Assembly (NCBI GenBank): GCA_030280995.1
Contig: JASXTE010000017.1
Location: 22,312,998 to 22,376,997, forward strand
Length of the DNA: 64,000 bases
Direction of reading: 5' to 3'
Source of the DNA: Hemileia vastatrix
Taxonomy: Eukaryota > Basidiomycota > Pucciniomycetes > Pucciniales > Zaghouaniaceae
This document shows positions 22,894 through 36,050 of the stretch, piece after piece. The stretch's first letter is position 1; each line of letters starts with the position of its first letter. A program made the translations under genes and the position numbers. The notes beneath the pieces were generated by a model that did not search any database, was not told the DNA's origin, and was given only the letters and a program-made list of their open reading frames with translations.

Positions 22894-22897
22894 GAAA

Positions 22898-23994
22898 TGT
22901 TGACAATCCTATAGTACTAGCTATAGGCTTTGACCAAGGAAGTTGGAGAAATCCCAGAGAGAAAGTCTCCTGTTTTTTAGAAAAATAAAGTGAGATTTAC
23001 CTGCTAAATTAAATTGGTTCCTGTTAGTAAGGCCCCTTTTTAATAACAGTTGGCTTCCTGACCAGCCAAGAAAGTAGTCTCCAGACAGACTACCAAACCA
23101 GAGAACTGAAATGCAGACCAATGTCTACACCAGAGAAAGAAATGATACTTGTTGTAGGTTGCAAATCAACACCAGAGACAGAAATAATACTTGACATAGC
23201 TTGAAAGACTATACCAGAGAAACCAGTTACCAAGTTAAGTTAAATGAAGAACTCACCTTGCAACAAACACAGCCAATTGTGGCCAAAAAACAGTGAAAAC
23301 TGAGTGAGGAACAAGGATTTCACCACTGGATGGGTATATGATAATTAAAGTTTCCCCAAACTGTCTTATTCACCATGTACACATGGACCCCTATCTAAAA
23401 GCCCATGCACACCAACAAATTTGGCATTCTTGAGTGCCAAATTGCATAAAACCCCTCTAGAAACACTTCCCAGCCTTCTAGCACCAAGGCGGGAAGTACG
23501 TCCAATGTCGGGAGGCCCGTCTGAGGTGGCCGGACCACCCTGAAGCCAGAAAACCACCAAAAACCTCCAAATATACCCATAATACTTGGAAAATCTACTA
23601 AAACTACTAAAAACTTTAAAAAACATAATTAGGCTATAACAACGTTAAGGCATAAAATGTAGAGAAAAATTAGCTCATTCTAATGTTACTAAGCACTTAA
23701 CCCTGAGACTTAAGGTTAGCCAACAAAACACAAAAAACAAAATTAAACAGCTATCTTTTTAAATGAAAAATGAGAAATAATCCCTTAAATACTTAAAATC
23801 TGAAAAATTTCAACAAGACATATAATATAGAGAAAAACTGAGGTTATCCTATAGTAGTACCCACATCCCTGCAGTCCCAAGATTTGCTGAATAATTCCAG
23901 AAAAACACCCAATTATTAAATAATGCCATTTAAGACATATCAAAACAACTCCAAATAGACAAACGAAGGGCTCTTCCAATGTTAGAAGACCACA
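22898..23994 (-). repeat. RE-A.1 5' LTR
   Basis: 1097 bp on the plus strand, TGTTGACAATCC...GAAGACCACA. It pairs with 1320-2410. After it comes CCGG, the 4-bp target duplication, and the resumed RE-A.2 LTR. Confidence 0.87.
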
Positions 23995-24123
23995 CCGGAT
24001 GGTTTTATGGTAATTAAAATTGTCCCAAACTGTCTTATTCAGTATGTATGCACAGACCACCATCTAAAGAATATATAAGCAGCAACAAATTTGGCGCTTT
24101 TGGCAGCAAAATTGAATAAAAAC
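23995..24123 (-). repeat. RE-A.2 3' LTR, piece 2 of 3
   Basis: Continues the LTR interrupted at 1319 (CCGGATGGTTTTATGG, aligning with 1751 onward in RE-A.1) up to TTGAATAAAAAC. The divergent solo LTR then begins at 24124. Confidence 0.8.
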
Positions 24124-24636
24124 TGTCAGCCTGTATATCCCCAGGACTGAGTAAAAAGTACTTATAAGTTATGTTAAACACATGAACTATACATGGGAAA
24201 AATAATTAAGAGTTCACAATCAGTATACATAAGTAAAATTATGATAATATACAAAATATGCCATTATAACACCTTATATACACGCATATATCCACCTTTT
24301 ATAAGTCTTATTTACTTAATATTAAGTTGGAATAAGTTAGGGTAATCTTAAGAACCTTAAGATTAAGGCTACATAATTTTTAAGTACACTTAAAGCTGTT
24401 ATTTTCACTGTTTTATGCAAAAAAACATGAAATGCGCTTTATTTCACTTAAAAGTTGACTATATGCGCCATAAATTTGAGAATATCAAAAATGCGCTTTG
24501 ACAGATCAATTTTTCTCATTTAGGACTATTGATTTGGCTATTTAAATGCATAAAAATAACACTTTTCAAATTTGGTGTTTTTTATGCCAGAAATGGCTTC
24601 TGTGTACTGGCCACATACTGCCTGCTTTTTTCCCGT

Positions 24637-25566
24637 TGTAGACAATCCTATAGTACTAGCTATAGGCCTTGACCAAGGGAGTTGTAGTAAAACCAGAAAG
24701 AATAACCCCAGTCCCTTTAGAAAAACAAGTGAGATTTACCTGTTGCAGCAAATTGGAGATCTGTTTGCTAGACCCTCTAATTAAACACTCTTGACCTCTT
24801 TAAAAGTGAAGATAATAGTCCCAGAAAGACTGCCAGAAAGAGTTGAAATGAACAGTAATATATTCCAACAAAAACCCAGCCAATGAGACAGTGAGGAACA
24901 GAGAGTTGATTAGTAAAGAGATAAGATTATCCCCTAAAAATCTTCCCACACACACATCATACAGCCAGTGCACAGACCACCCTGACCAATTCCTTGCCCA
25001 AATTCCACCTTTCCCAGCCTTTTTCATGCATAAAAGTGCATTTTAGCGCTTCCCCAGCACCCAGGCGTGCGGGCCTCCTGAAGTTGGAGGTGCAGCCTGA
25101 AGCGGGCGGGCCGCTTCTAGGCCCTAAAACACCCATACAACCCATAAAAACCCTAAAAACCCTAAAAACCCATAACTTCACTAATAAACAAAATAAAAAC
25201 ACATAAGACATACCAAAATGAAAAGAAAATGAAGGACAATAAGCTGAGACATAATAAGTGACCCTATCTTAAGCCTACATAAGCACCACTAAGCAATAAA
25301 CATCAGATAAATACCAATAACAACACCATAACTACCCTATAAAACAAGGTAACCACCCATAAGGGATACCAAAATGAAGAGAAAAGAAAGGACATTAAGC
25401 TGAGACATAATAAGTGAACCTAGCTTAAGCCTCCATAAACACTACTAACTACCACCTAAAGATGAAAAAATCCACTAATAACACCATAACCTCAATAACA
25501 CCCTACATACCAAATACCCCAAAAAATGCACTCCAAAGGCCTACCCAGGTTTGGATCACCACACCG
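24637..25566 (-). repeat. RE-A-related solo LTR
   Basis: Starts TGTAGACAATCCTATAG and ends GGATCACCACA. The 4-bp CCGT lies on both sides (24633-24636 and 25567-25570). It shares the start, the CACTG-type ends and a GC-rich segment (GCGGGCGGGCCGC near 25096) with RE-A LTRs but is otherwise diverged. Orientation is inferred from RE-A. Confidence 0.7.
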
Positions 25567-25570
25567 TGTG

Positions 25571-26556
25571 AATAGCTTCATTTTTAGCAAATTTATCTTT
25601 TTCACACTATAATTACCCCACATTCTACACCCACTGTGGGGAAAGACACTAAAATAGGCAACAGGCGCTTATTTAGTGTCCTAGCTTAATTAATAATGCA
25701 TTGACCTTGTTTATATGCACTAATTTCATTAACAACCTTACTCTTGGTGCCTTATTTCACTAACACGCTTGAATTAGCCTAAATTTAGTCAAGGATTTAC
25801 CCGTGAAAGCGCCTTCCAAGGACTGCATGTAGTTACCCCATATCTCATGCTCTTTTTTGAGTTTTTGGGTGGTTTCTCAGTAAATATTGGGTATTTTTGA
25901 ATGGGAATTTCACACAGTATAATGTTAGGATTAGCCCAATTTTTTATACAGTGAATCTTCCTTATTATTAAGCTATTATTTACCTTAAAAATTTCCTCTT
26001 TAGTCTTTTATATTATTATTTAATATGCATATACTCTCTTTTTATCTTATTCTTTAATCTTGATGGATTTTCCTTATTAATACAGGATTTTGATGGTTGT
26101 TACTCGTCTGATCATTTCATGGGCTACTGGGAATGTTGATGGGCATGTCTATTAGTGGTTTGGAGGCGTCATTAACTGTGTATTGGGTGGTACATCAAGG
26201 GAATCATTGGGGAACTCAGTGTGTATAAAAGGAGAAGGTTTTTGGGTCTTGTTTCTACATTCTTTATCATTACAATTTAACCAATATAACCAAATAAATT
26301 ACAATACATATCAATTAGTACTTTTATAAGACTTTTGAATAGTATCTGAATTATAAAATCTATTTTTCTACCAACTAAAAAGATTGTAAGCCATATATAA
26401 AAATAGTGAGAATTATATTACTGAGACCTTTAATTTTGATTAGATTTTACTACTTGTTGGATTTAAACTACAGTATTCATATAGGACCATTAAAATCTTC
26501 TAGAAAACTGACCACTCAAGCTAGTTCACTTCTTTGTACTTGACCTCAGCCTGACA
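25571..26556 (+). other. Rest of the divergent solo LTR
   Basis: Contains a small hairpin (CCCCACA...TGTGGGG near 25617-25645) and the TATA region. No ORF worth calling. Confidence 0.6.
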
Positions 26557-27084
26557 AAAACTCTCTAGAAGCACTCCCCTGCCTTCTATAACTAAGGCAG
26601 GTGGCCTGTCTAGAAGCGGCCAGACCTCCCTGAAGCCAGAAAAACACCAAAAACCTTTAATAAAGCCCAAAATACTTAGAAAAATCCAACACAACTAATA
26701 AAACCCTTAAAACCCAAAATTAAGCTATGACAACTTGAGACATAAAATATAGAGCCAAATTAGCTCTACTTAATTGCACTAAGCACTTAACCCAAAGACT
26801 TAAGGTTAGCCTGTAAACACAAAAAACAAAATTAAACAGCTATCTTTTAGAAATGAAAAATGAGAAAATGACACCTTAAAACTTAGAATATGAAAAATGT
26901 CACAAGACATAAAATACAGAGAAAGACTGGGGCTATCAAACAGTAGTACCCACATACCCATTGTCCCAATATTCACTGAATAAAACCAGAAAAACACCCA
27001 ATTATTCAACCAATGTCAATGAAGACATACCAAAACAGCGCCAAACAGACCAACAAAGGCCTTTGCCAATGTTGGGAGACCACA
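26557..27084 (-). repeat. RE-A.2 3' LTR, piece 3 of 3
   Basis: Resumes with AAAACTCTCTAGAAGC and follows RE-A LTRs to GGGAGACCACA at 27084. The next ten bases, TCCTCCCTCC, are the complement of a clean polypurine tract (27085-27094). Confidence 0.83.
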
Positions 27085-27237
27085 TCCTCCCTCCAATTGA
27101 GAATTTCCACATTCTCCCTCACCAAAACCACCATTTTCACACATTTTTCAAAATCCATCTCTGAAATGGGTCCTTGTCAATACTGTATCAACCATAACCT
27201 CATTTGCACCATATCACCACCAATTAATCCATACAGA
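27085..27237 (-). other. RE-A.2 interior just inside the 3' LTR
   Basis: Matches 2411-2560 of RE-A.1. It stops at CCATACAGA, where PAL-1 begins, and resumes at 37350 with AGAACCGC. RE-A.1 has the uninterrupted version (CTACAGAACATCCTATGATGCC). Confidence 0.8.
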
Positions 27238-27579
27238 CACCACAGAAAATTTGGGGGTGAACTGCTAGCAATCCACTCTCTTTCAACTCCAGAGTGTCTC
27301 TTATTATTCCAGGGTTATTCTCACTCAATAATAATATACAAAATTGTATTGGAAGTACATTTATTCTCAGATTGATTATAGACATAATATCAACTGATTC
27401 AAAGTTATGCACAAGTTGATCCTCAAGAACTTAATTTTGGTCCTCTGTTGAGCACAAATTGAGCACAAATGTATCTAACCTAAGCTTATGCATATATAAT
27501 AATTCAGGATACTTGCTCTATGAAATTTGATAATAAAATAAAATAAATATTGATGAATTTATATAAAAAATAATTATTA

Positions 27580-27777
27580 GGGGGTATCAAAGTTAGAAAT
27601 CTTCATTTTCAAAATACCTCTTTTTTCTACCAATTAAACCAAGATTATTTTTTTAAATATTCCATATTGTGCCCATAAAGCACCCTTGTACTGAGAATTA
27701 ATGTCAAGTATGTGGCTTTATTTTTGTTTTGTGAAATACCTTTTAAATAATTACAAATTTCTAACTTTGATACCCCC
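27580..27777. mobile_element. MITE with 21-bp perfect inverted ends
   Basis: GGGGGTATCAAAGTTAGAAAT at the left end and its exact complement at 27757-27777. About 198 bp, no ORF. PAL-2 lacks it: its sequence at the matching place (about 55862-55870) is the empty AATTATTATGTAAG. A 3-4 bp duplication (TTA or ATTA) is consistent. The length, G-rich ends and duplication size would fit a PIF/Harbinger MITE; this is inference. Confidence 0.88.
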
Positions 27778-28029
27778 TATTATGTAAGATATTAAATTAT
27801 AACTTTAGGCACCATAGGAGGGCACTTAATAGAACTTAATTATACTATGTGAAACCTTAATACTGTATAACACAGTTTGAAACATTTAGAACAAAATTTG
27901 TCATGATGGGAAATGAAATTGCTTGGACAGACACTCTCAAAATTAATACTGACCATAATACACAAATATGAAACCGTGGCATCTATCCAATAAAAGATTT
28001 CCCTTCTGATAAATGGATTTTTCTCAGTT

Positions 28030-29420
28030 ACTCCCTGACAAAAAGTGTCCTTTTGAGGTTTGTCTGACCTTCAGGGGGATAATTTGGCAACATTAAACTA
28101 CTTCTATTTCCATGATTGACCAAAATATCATTCTCATTTCCATCTAAAGATTTGATCTCATCTGACTGTAGCTGATCAAAGGGGTCCACCACAAGTTTAG
28201 CCAAACCTTTGGTTAACACTTTTTTGATGGATAGTGACTAACCGGTGCTTTGCAAAATTTTCCACCTGATGTTAGGCTAAACTTCAGGAAGATAAATTTA
28301 TTATGAATACCAAATTACCTGAAGAGTACTTTTGCCCTAGCTACTCTGCATCATAAAAGTGTCCAACTGAGGTTTAGCCATAATTCAGGTAGACACTTTT
28401 GGAAAGATGCAGTCTAATGGTTTTAATATCTCTATATGGAATTAAGTATGTGTTTTTTACCAACATGGAACTAGAATTAATTTAATATGGCCAAAGTGTC
28501 CACCTGAAGTTTGGCCAAAATACAGGTGGAAATTTTTATGAGGATAACTTGATTAAATGAAGAAGACTTTAAATTACTTACCATCATAAAACTTTCAAAC
28601 TTAATTTTATCAAAAATTGTGGTTTCACTTTTGCCAGATCCAGTCATATGGGATCAACTCTCTATATGGCAATGAGAATCAATTTTTAGTCAATCATGGC
28701 ATGAGAAGTATATTGATATGGACAAACTTTCCACCTGATTTTTCGCCAAAAATAAGTTGGAAATTTTTATGAATAATACTAGATTAACTAAAGAAGACTT
28801 GCACCCTACTACTCTCCATCATAAAATTGTCCACCAGAAGAATTGTCAAACTTGTGGTTGACACCTTAGGCCTGGTCTGGCCATATGGGATCAATTCCGC
28901 ATATGAAAATGAGGATGTAATTTGGTCAATCATGGTACTAGAAGTAATTTGATATAGAAAAATTGTCCAACTAAATATTGGAAAAAAATCAGTTGAAAAA
29001 TTCATTTAGTTTTTCAAAAAATCAAATTAAGTACAATTTTATCCCTGATGGTGCCCATTTTATCCAACACCTCTTCTGAGCCTTAATAGTAGGCATTTAG
29101 CTTGATTTTTTAATTTCATATAAAATCCCTTTTATTCAAAATATTTCATTTTATCTCTTTTTTTTCTTTAAGATATCAATTAATTTTATGTAAAACAAAT
29201 CATTTTCGTAATTTTTTACCTGTATTTTATAAAATTATTAAAGGTGTAACATCACCCTGTAAGCATTTGGAACCTGTTTTTTTGCTATATTAATAAAAAT
29301 AATAATATTCTGGTGACAAAAAACTTATCAAATGATAAAATATTAATAAAAGAGAAATATTAAATACCAGTGGATATGTTTTAAGAAAATACCAGTTGCA
29401 CTGAAGAAGACCTGCACCCT
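28030..29420. repeat. Degenerate palindrome zone at the PAL-1 left side
   Basis: Imperfect dyads related to those of the main array recur at about 28037, 28177, 28354, 28487, 28730, 28824 and 28960. They share GTCCA near the left side and a CAGGTGGA- or ACACTTTT-type right side, at shorter spacing than the 607-bp array. PAL-2 carries the same zone at 56118-57090, nearly identical. Confidence 0.65.
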
Positions 29421-29434
29421 AGATACTAACCATG

Positions 29435-32400
29435 AAAAAAGTGTCCAGCACAAGTTCGGCTGAACTTGTGCTGGACACTTTTTTTCAGGTGCAGTCATAT
29501 GAGATCAATTCTCTCTATGGCAATGAAAAAAATTATTTGATAAAAAACTTCACTGAAGTGGTTTTATATAGCCAAATTTTCAACCTAGAGTTCAACCAAA
29601 CTACAGGTGCACAATGTTTTATCTTTAAAAAAAGTAAATTTAGTACAATTCATCCCTGATGGCTCTCATTTGCTTCAACACCTCTACTGGAATTTGATAG
29701 TATGAATATTACTTGGATATCTTTTTTCATATTTGATCCCTTTAATTTAATTTTTTATTCCTCATATTTCTTTTGGATATCAATAAATAATTTTTAAAGT
29801 ATATTATTTTCATATTTTAATACATTTATTTAATAATATTATAAATGGTGTAACATCACCTGGTATGCATTTGGAACACATGTTTTTTCTATACTTATAA
29901 AAATAATAATATAATGTTGACCGAAAATTAATCAAATGATATTTATTAGTGAAGCACAAAGATAAATCACCAGTAGACATTTTTTTAAGAAATACCAGAT
30001 GAAGTGAAGAAAAATTCTACCCTAGCTACTCTCCATCATAAAAGTGTCCAGCACAAGTTTGGACAAACTTGTGCTGGACACTTTTGGTCAGGTGCAGTCA
30101 GATGAGAGCAATTCTCTCTATGGAAATGAAGATAAATTTTTGATAAATAAATCAATTAGATGTATTTTGATATGTCAAAATTTTCATCCTGAAGTTTTGG
30201 TAAAGCTCAAATGGATTTTTTTTTATTTTTACAAAAAAGAAAATTTAGTGCAAGTTTAGCCCTGATTGTGCTTATTTGATTGAACATCTCTTTTTTCCGT
30301 TTATGGCAGGAATTTAACTTGGATTTTTATTTTCATCTTTGCTTTATTTTTTTTCAACATTTTGCTTTTGGATAGAAATTTATTTTTTGTAAAATAAATC
30401 ATGTTCATATTTTTTATGACCTTTATTAAATAAAATTATAAAAGGTGTAACATCATCCGGTATTCATTTGGCACACAAGTTTTTGCTATACTGATAATAT
30501 TAATATTATAATGGTGACAAAACATTAATCAATTGATAAATATGAGTGAGGCGCATAGATTGAATAACAGTGGACATGTTTATAAGAAATTTCAGATGAT
30601 TTAAAATGACTTGCATTCTGGCTACTCTCCATCATAAAAGTGTCCAGCACAAGTTTGGCCAAACTTGTGCTGGACACTTTTGGTTGCATTTCTTCAGATG
30701 CAATTAATTCTATTGATGGAAATGAGACTGAATGATCACTCCATCATTGCACTAAAATTAGTTTTATTCTGACAAATTGTCCCCCTGAAGTTTGTCCAAA
30801 CCTAAGGTAGACAATTATGAACTTTGGGAAATAGTAAATTTAATGCATGTTAATCTATGATGGTGCCTTTTTTATGGAAGCCTCTACTGTCTCATGATAG
30901 CAGAAATTATACTTAATATCTTTATTTCATGTTTGATCTCTTTAATTTTTATTTTACCCTTTTATTTATCCTTTAGCTTTTAAATATCAATTTTATTTTT
31001 GTAAAACTGATAAATTTTACATTTTTTTACATTAATTATATAATATGATTAAAGTTTTAAAATCACCCAGGGTACATTCAGTACAAATGTTTTTGCTATA
31101 GTAAAAACATTAATAATATAATGGTGACTAAAAATTAATCAAATGATAATTATGAATGACACAGAAAGATCAAATACCCATAGACATTTTTATAAGGAAT
31201 ACAAGATTAACTGAAGAAGACTTATAGCCTAGCTACTCTCCATCATAAAAAGGTCCAGCACAAGTTTGCCTGAGCTTGTGCTGGACATTTTTGATTGCAT
31301 GCAGTCAGATGGGATAGATTTACTCAATGGAAGTTAAAATAAATTTTTGCTCAATAATTGCACAAGAAAAAGTTTAATACTGCTATACCATCCTCCTGAT
31401 TTTTTGGAAAACCTAAGGTGGAAACTTTTATTATTTTTAAGAAAATGAAAATATATTCCAAATCTAGAACTGGTGGTGCAAATTTGGTCTGAAAACTCAA
31501 ATTATCTTTGATGGCAGAAATTTTATTTGAATGTTTAATTTCATATTTAATCACTTTTATTTTACCTTTTTATTCCTCTTTTTGCATTCAAATATCAATT
31601 GATTTATTGTAAAACTAATACTTTTCATATTTTTTTACATTTATTTAATAAGATTATTAAAGATGTAGCATCTCCCAGTATGCATTTGGCTTACACGTTT
31701 TTTCAATACTAATAACATTAATAGTATAATGGTGAAAAACAATCAATCAAATGATAAATATGAATGACACAGAAAGATCTTATAAAAGTGGATTTGTTTA
31801 TAAGGAATACCTGATGAACTGAAGAAGAGCTGCACCCTAGAGACTCACCATCATAAAAGTGTCCAGAATAAGTTCAGCCAAACTTGTGCTGGAAACTTTT
31901 GGTTGCATGCAATCAGATGGGATAAATTTACTCTATGGAAATGAAAATGACATTTTGCTCAATAATTGCACAATAAGTAGTTTGATATTGTCAAAATGTC
32001 CTCCTGATGATTTTTAAAAACTCATCAGGAAACTTTCTTTGGTTTAACAAAAAAGAAAATATAGTCCAAGTTTAGCCCTGGTGGTGCACATTTGATCTAA
32101 CACCTCTACTTGTTATTGATAGTGGGAATTTTCCTTAGATTTTTTTTTCTTATTTGATCCCTTTTACTTTACTTTTTCATTTCTCATATTTCTTTTGGAT
32201 ACCAATTTTTAATTTGTAAAATAAATTATTTTTATACTATTATACCTTTATTTAATAATATATGATTAAAGGTGGAACACCACCTGGTATGCATTTTTCA
32301 CAAAATTTATTACTATAGTAATAACGTTAATAATATAATGATGACAAAAAATTAATCAAATGGCAAATTTAAATGACACAGAAAGATCAAATTCCAGTGG

Positions 32401-35400
32401 AAATGTTTATAAGAGATCCCATTTGAGTTTAAGAAGAATTTCTGTATGCCTACTGTCAATTATAAAAGTGCGCAGCACAAGTTTGGCCGATCTTGTGCTG
32501 GACACTTTTGGTTGCATGAAGTCAGATGAGATAAATTCTCTCTATGGCAATGAAAATGATATTTCACTCAATTATTGAAATAAAAAATGTTTAATATTGT
32601 AAAATTGTCCCCTGGAAATCTGTCCAAACCTCAGGTCAAAATTTGTTAATTATACATAAAAGTAAATTTAGACTAAGTTTTTACTTAGGGGTCCCCAAAT
32701 GTCCCAACACCACTTCTTGCTCTTGATAGTAAAAATTTTACTTTTATTTTTTATTTTGTATTTGATCCCATTGATTTTCATTTTACTTTTCTATTACTCT
32801 TTTTAATTTTAAGTATTAATCTATTTTTATAAAAACTAAACATATCCATACTTTTTTAACTTCATATAATAATATTATGAAAGATGTAACATCACCAATT
32901 TTGGATTTGGCAAGCAGGTTTTTGCTATACTAGAAACATTAATAATATATATGGTGACAAAAAATTAATGATACGATAAATATGAATGACAAAAAAAGAT
33001 AAAAAACCAATAGAAATGAGAAAAAAGAAATACTGATTTACTGAGGAACACTTCCACCCTAGTTACCCTCCATCATAAAAGTGTCCATCACAAGTTCAGC
33101 CAAACTTGTGCTGGACACTTTTGGTCAGGTGCAGTCAGATGGGATCAATTCTCTCTGTGGAAATGAAATTTAAAATAATGCTAAATAATTACATTAGAAG
33201 TAGTTTGGTATGGCTGAATTATCCACCATAAGTTTTTCCAAACCTCAGGTGAAAATTTTATATCTTTAAAAAGAATTAAATTTTGTCCAATTTAGCCCTG
33301 ATGGCACCCATTTATTTCAACACCTCTACTGGCTCTTGGTGGCAGGAATTTTCCTTGAATTTTTCTTTTTCATATTTCATTGCTTTTACTTTACTTTTTT
33401 ATCACTCATGTTACATTTCGATATTAATTTATAATTTTTGAAAAAAACTCATTTTCATATTTTTTTACATTTTATAATAATATTATAAAAGGTGAAATAT
33501 AAAATGGCATGCATTTAGCGCACTGGTTTTTTCTATACTAATAAAATTAATAATATTCTAGTGAAACAAAGCTAATCAGATAATAAAATATGAATAACAC
33601 AGAAAGATCAAATACCAGTGGACATGTTTTAAAAAAATACCAGTTGCACTGAAGAAGACCTGCACCCTAGATACTCACCATCATAAAAGTGTCCGGCACA
33701 AGTTTAGCCAAACTTGTGCTGGACACTTTTGGTCAGGTGCAGTAAGATGGTATCAATTCTCTCTATGGCAATGAAAAATAATTTTTGATAAAAAACTTCA
33801 CTAGATGTAGTTTGATATAGCTGAATTGTCTACCTAGAGTTCATCCAAACCACAGGTACACAATTTTTTATCTTTAAAAATCAGTCACTTTAGTAAAATT
33901 TATCCCTGATGGCTCTCATTTTCTTCAACATCTCTACTGGCCTTTGATATTAGGAATAATACTTGGATTTATTTTTTCATACTTTATCCCTTTAATTTAA
34001 TTTTTTATTTCTCATATTACCTTTGGATATTATTTAATAATTTTTAAAATAAATTATTTTCATATTTTTATAGATTTATTCAATAATATTATATATGGTG
34101 TAATATCACCTGGTATGCATTTGGCACACAAGTTTTTTCTATAATTATAAAATTAATAATATAATGGTGACCAAAAATTAATCAAATGATATTTATGAGT
34201 GAGGCACAAAGATAAAATACCAGTAGACATGTTTGTAAGAAATACCAGATGAACTAAAGAAAAACTATACCCTAGCTACTCTCTATCATAAAAGTGTCCA
34301 GAACAAGTTCAGCCGAACTTGTGCTGGGCACTTTTGGTCAGGTGCAGTCAGATGGAAGCAATTCTCTCTATGGAAATGAAGATAAAATTTTGATAAATAA
34401 TTACACTAGAAGTAGTTTGATATGGCAAATTTTTCATCCTGAAGTTTTGGCAAAGCTCAAGTGTATTTTTTTTATTTTTACAAAAAAGAAAATTTAGTGC
34501 AAGTTTAGCCCTGGTTGTGCTTCTTTGATTCAACATCTCTTTTTTCTGTTTATGGCAGGAATTTAACTTGGATTTTTATTTTTATCTTTAATTTATTTTA
34601 TTTTACTTTTTTCCTCACATATTGCTTTTGAATAGAAGTTTATTTTTTGTAAAACAAATCATTTTCATATTTTTTTACTTGTATTTAATAATATTATAAA
34701 AGGTGTAACATCACCCGGTATGCATTTGGCACACAGGTTTTCACTATACTAATAAAATTAATTATATAATGGTGATAAAATATTAATTGGATGATTAATA
34801 TGAGTGATACAGATTGATCAAATACAAGTAGACATGTTTATGAAAAATAAAAGATGAACAAACTGAAGAAAAATTCCACCCAAGCTACTCTCCATCATCA
34901 AAGTGTCCAGAACAAGTCTGGCCAAACTTGTGCTGGACACTTTTGGTCATGTGCAGTCAGATGGGATCAATTCACTCTATGGAAACAAAAAAAACTTCTT
35001 GTTATCAACCTTCACTACAAGTAGTTTTGTTTAGCGGAATCATCCACCTGTCGTTCTTCCCAATCTCAGGTATATAATTTTTTTTCTTTAAAAAAAATTT
35101 CACTTATTACAATTTAGCCCTGATGGCTCCCATTTGTTTAAACACTTCTACTGGCTCTTAAGAGCAAGAATTTTGCTAGTATTTTGTTTTTCATAATTGA
35201 TCTCTTTGAGATTAATTTTACTATTTTATTTTACTTTTTTTTAAAAAAATATCTATTTAAATTATTGCAAAGCCAATTATTTTGATATTTTTCTACCTTT
35301 ATTTCATACCATTATAAAAGGTGTAACATAACCTGGTGTGCATTTGACACATGAGTTTTTTCTATACTTTTAATATTAATAATATAATGGTGACAATAAA

Positions 35401-36050
35401 TTAATCAAATGATATACATGAGTGAGGCACAATGATCAAATACCAATGGACATGTTTATAAGAAAAACCAGATGAACTGAAGAAAAATTTCACCCTAGAT
35501 ACTCTCTGTCATAAATGTGTCCAGCACAAGTTTGGCCAAACTTGTGCTGGACACTTTTGGTCATATGCAGTCTGATGTTATCAATTCTCTCTATTGCAAT
35601 GAAAATGAATTTTTCTTCAATAATTGCACTAGAAGTTGTTTGATATGGCCAAATGGTTCTTCTGAAGTTTTTTTAAACCTCAGGTTGGCACTTTTTTTCT
35701 ATTTCAAAAAAGAAATTATAGTCCAAGTTTAGCCCCACTGGTGGGCATTCACCCCAACATGTCTACTTGCTCTTGATGGCAGGAATTTTATTATAATTTT
35801 TTATTTCATATTTGATCCCTTTAATTTTAAATTTTTATTACTCATTTTGCTTTTGGATATCAATTTATATTTTGTAAAACAAATCATTTTCATATTTTTT
35901 TACCCTTATTTAATAATATTATAAAAGGTGTAACATCACCTGGTATGCATTTGGCACACGAGTTTTTGCTACACTTATAATATTAATAACATAATGGTGG
36001 CAAAAAATTAATCAAATGATATATATGAGTGAGGCACAAAGGTCAAATAC
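29435..36050. repeat. PAL-1 array: 11 units of about 607 bp, each with a 46-bp palindrome
   Basis: Palindromes begin at 29435, 30040, 30636, 31247, 31855, 32464, 33077, 33685, 34290, 34900 and 35513. The arms are AAAAGTGTCCAGCACAAG and its complement CTTGTGCTGGACACTTTT, around a TTTGGCCAAA or TTCGGCCGAA centre. The one at 30636-30681 is perfect over 46 bp with no spacer. About 150 bp after each is a weaker dyad (CACCTGA...TCAGGTG), decayed in all units. The rest of a unit is AT-rich and ends with TGGTGACAAAAAATTAATCA. The ORFs starting MSSTSL or MSRTSS are just the palindrome read through. Confidence 0.93.

Larger units (their letters stand above)
1320..23994 (-). mobile_element. RE-A.1: Ty3/Gypsy element inserted in the RE-A.2 LTR
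   Basis: It is bounded by LTRs 1320-2410 and 22898-23994 and flanked by the 4-bp duplication CCGG (1316-1319 and 23995-23998). Coding sense is minus: the primer-binding site (22877-22893) and gag start (22837) lie next to the right LTR, then protease, RT, RNase H and integrase run down to 8062. The interior without RE-B makes the element about 13.8 kb, long for a Gypsy element because of a 5.6-kb non-pol 3' region. The LTRs differ clearly by eye (roughly a tenth of sites), so it is older than RE-B. It is not functional: RT is largely deleted, the protease motif is altered, and many stops interrupt gag. Confidence 0.88.
24124..26556 (+). mobile_element. Divergent RE-B-like solo LTR with a nested solo LTR
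   Basis: Begins TGTCAGCCTGTATATCC and ends CAGCCTGACA, flanked by the 5-bp duplication AAAAC (24119-24123 and 26557-26561). The start is clearly related to the RE-B LTR but the body is different. A TATA box, TATAAAAGGAG, lies near 26225. Removing the nested 24637-25570 insertion leaves about 1.5 kb. No internal coding region, so it is a solo LTR. It interrupts the RE-A.2 LTR. Confidence 0.85.

Noticed and set aside
29432..35732. Family of 60-75 codon ORFs starting MSSTSLAKLVLDTFG or similar in the PAL arrays
   Set aside because: They begin inside the palindrome (GTGTCCAGCACAAG...) and fall apart in the AT-rich rest of the unit; similarity follows from the tandem repeat.
29435..36050. Regularly spaced palindromic repeats considered as a CRISPR array
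   Set aside because: Repeat spacing is 607 bp with homologous, not unique, spacers, in a eukaryotic transposon nest without cas-like genes.
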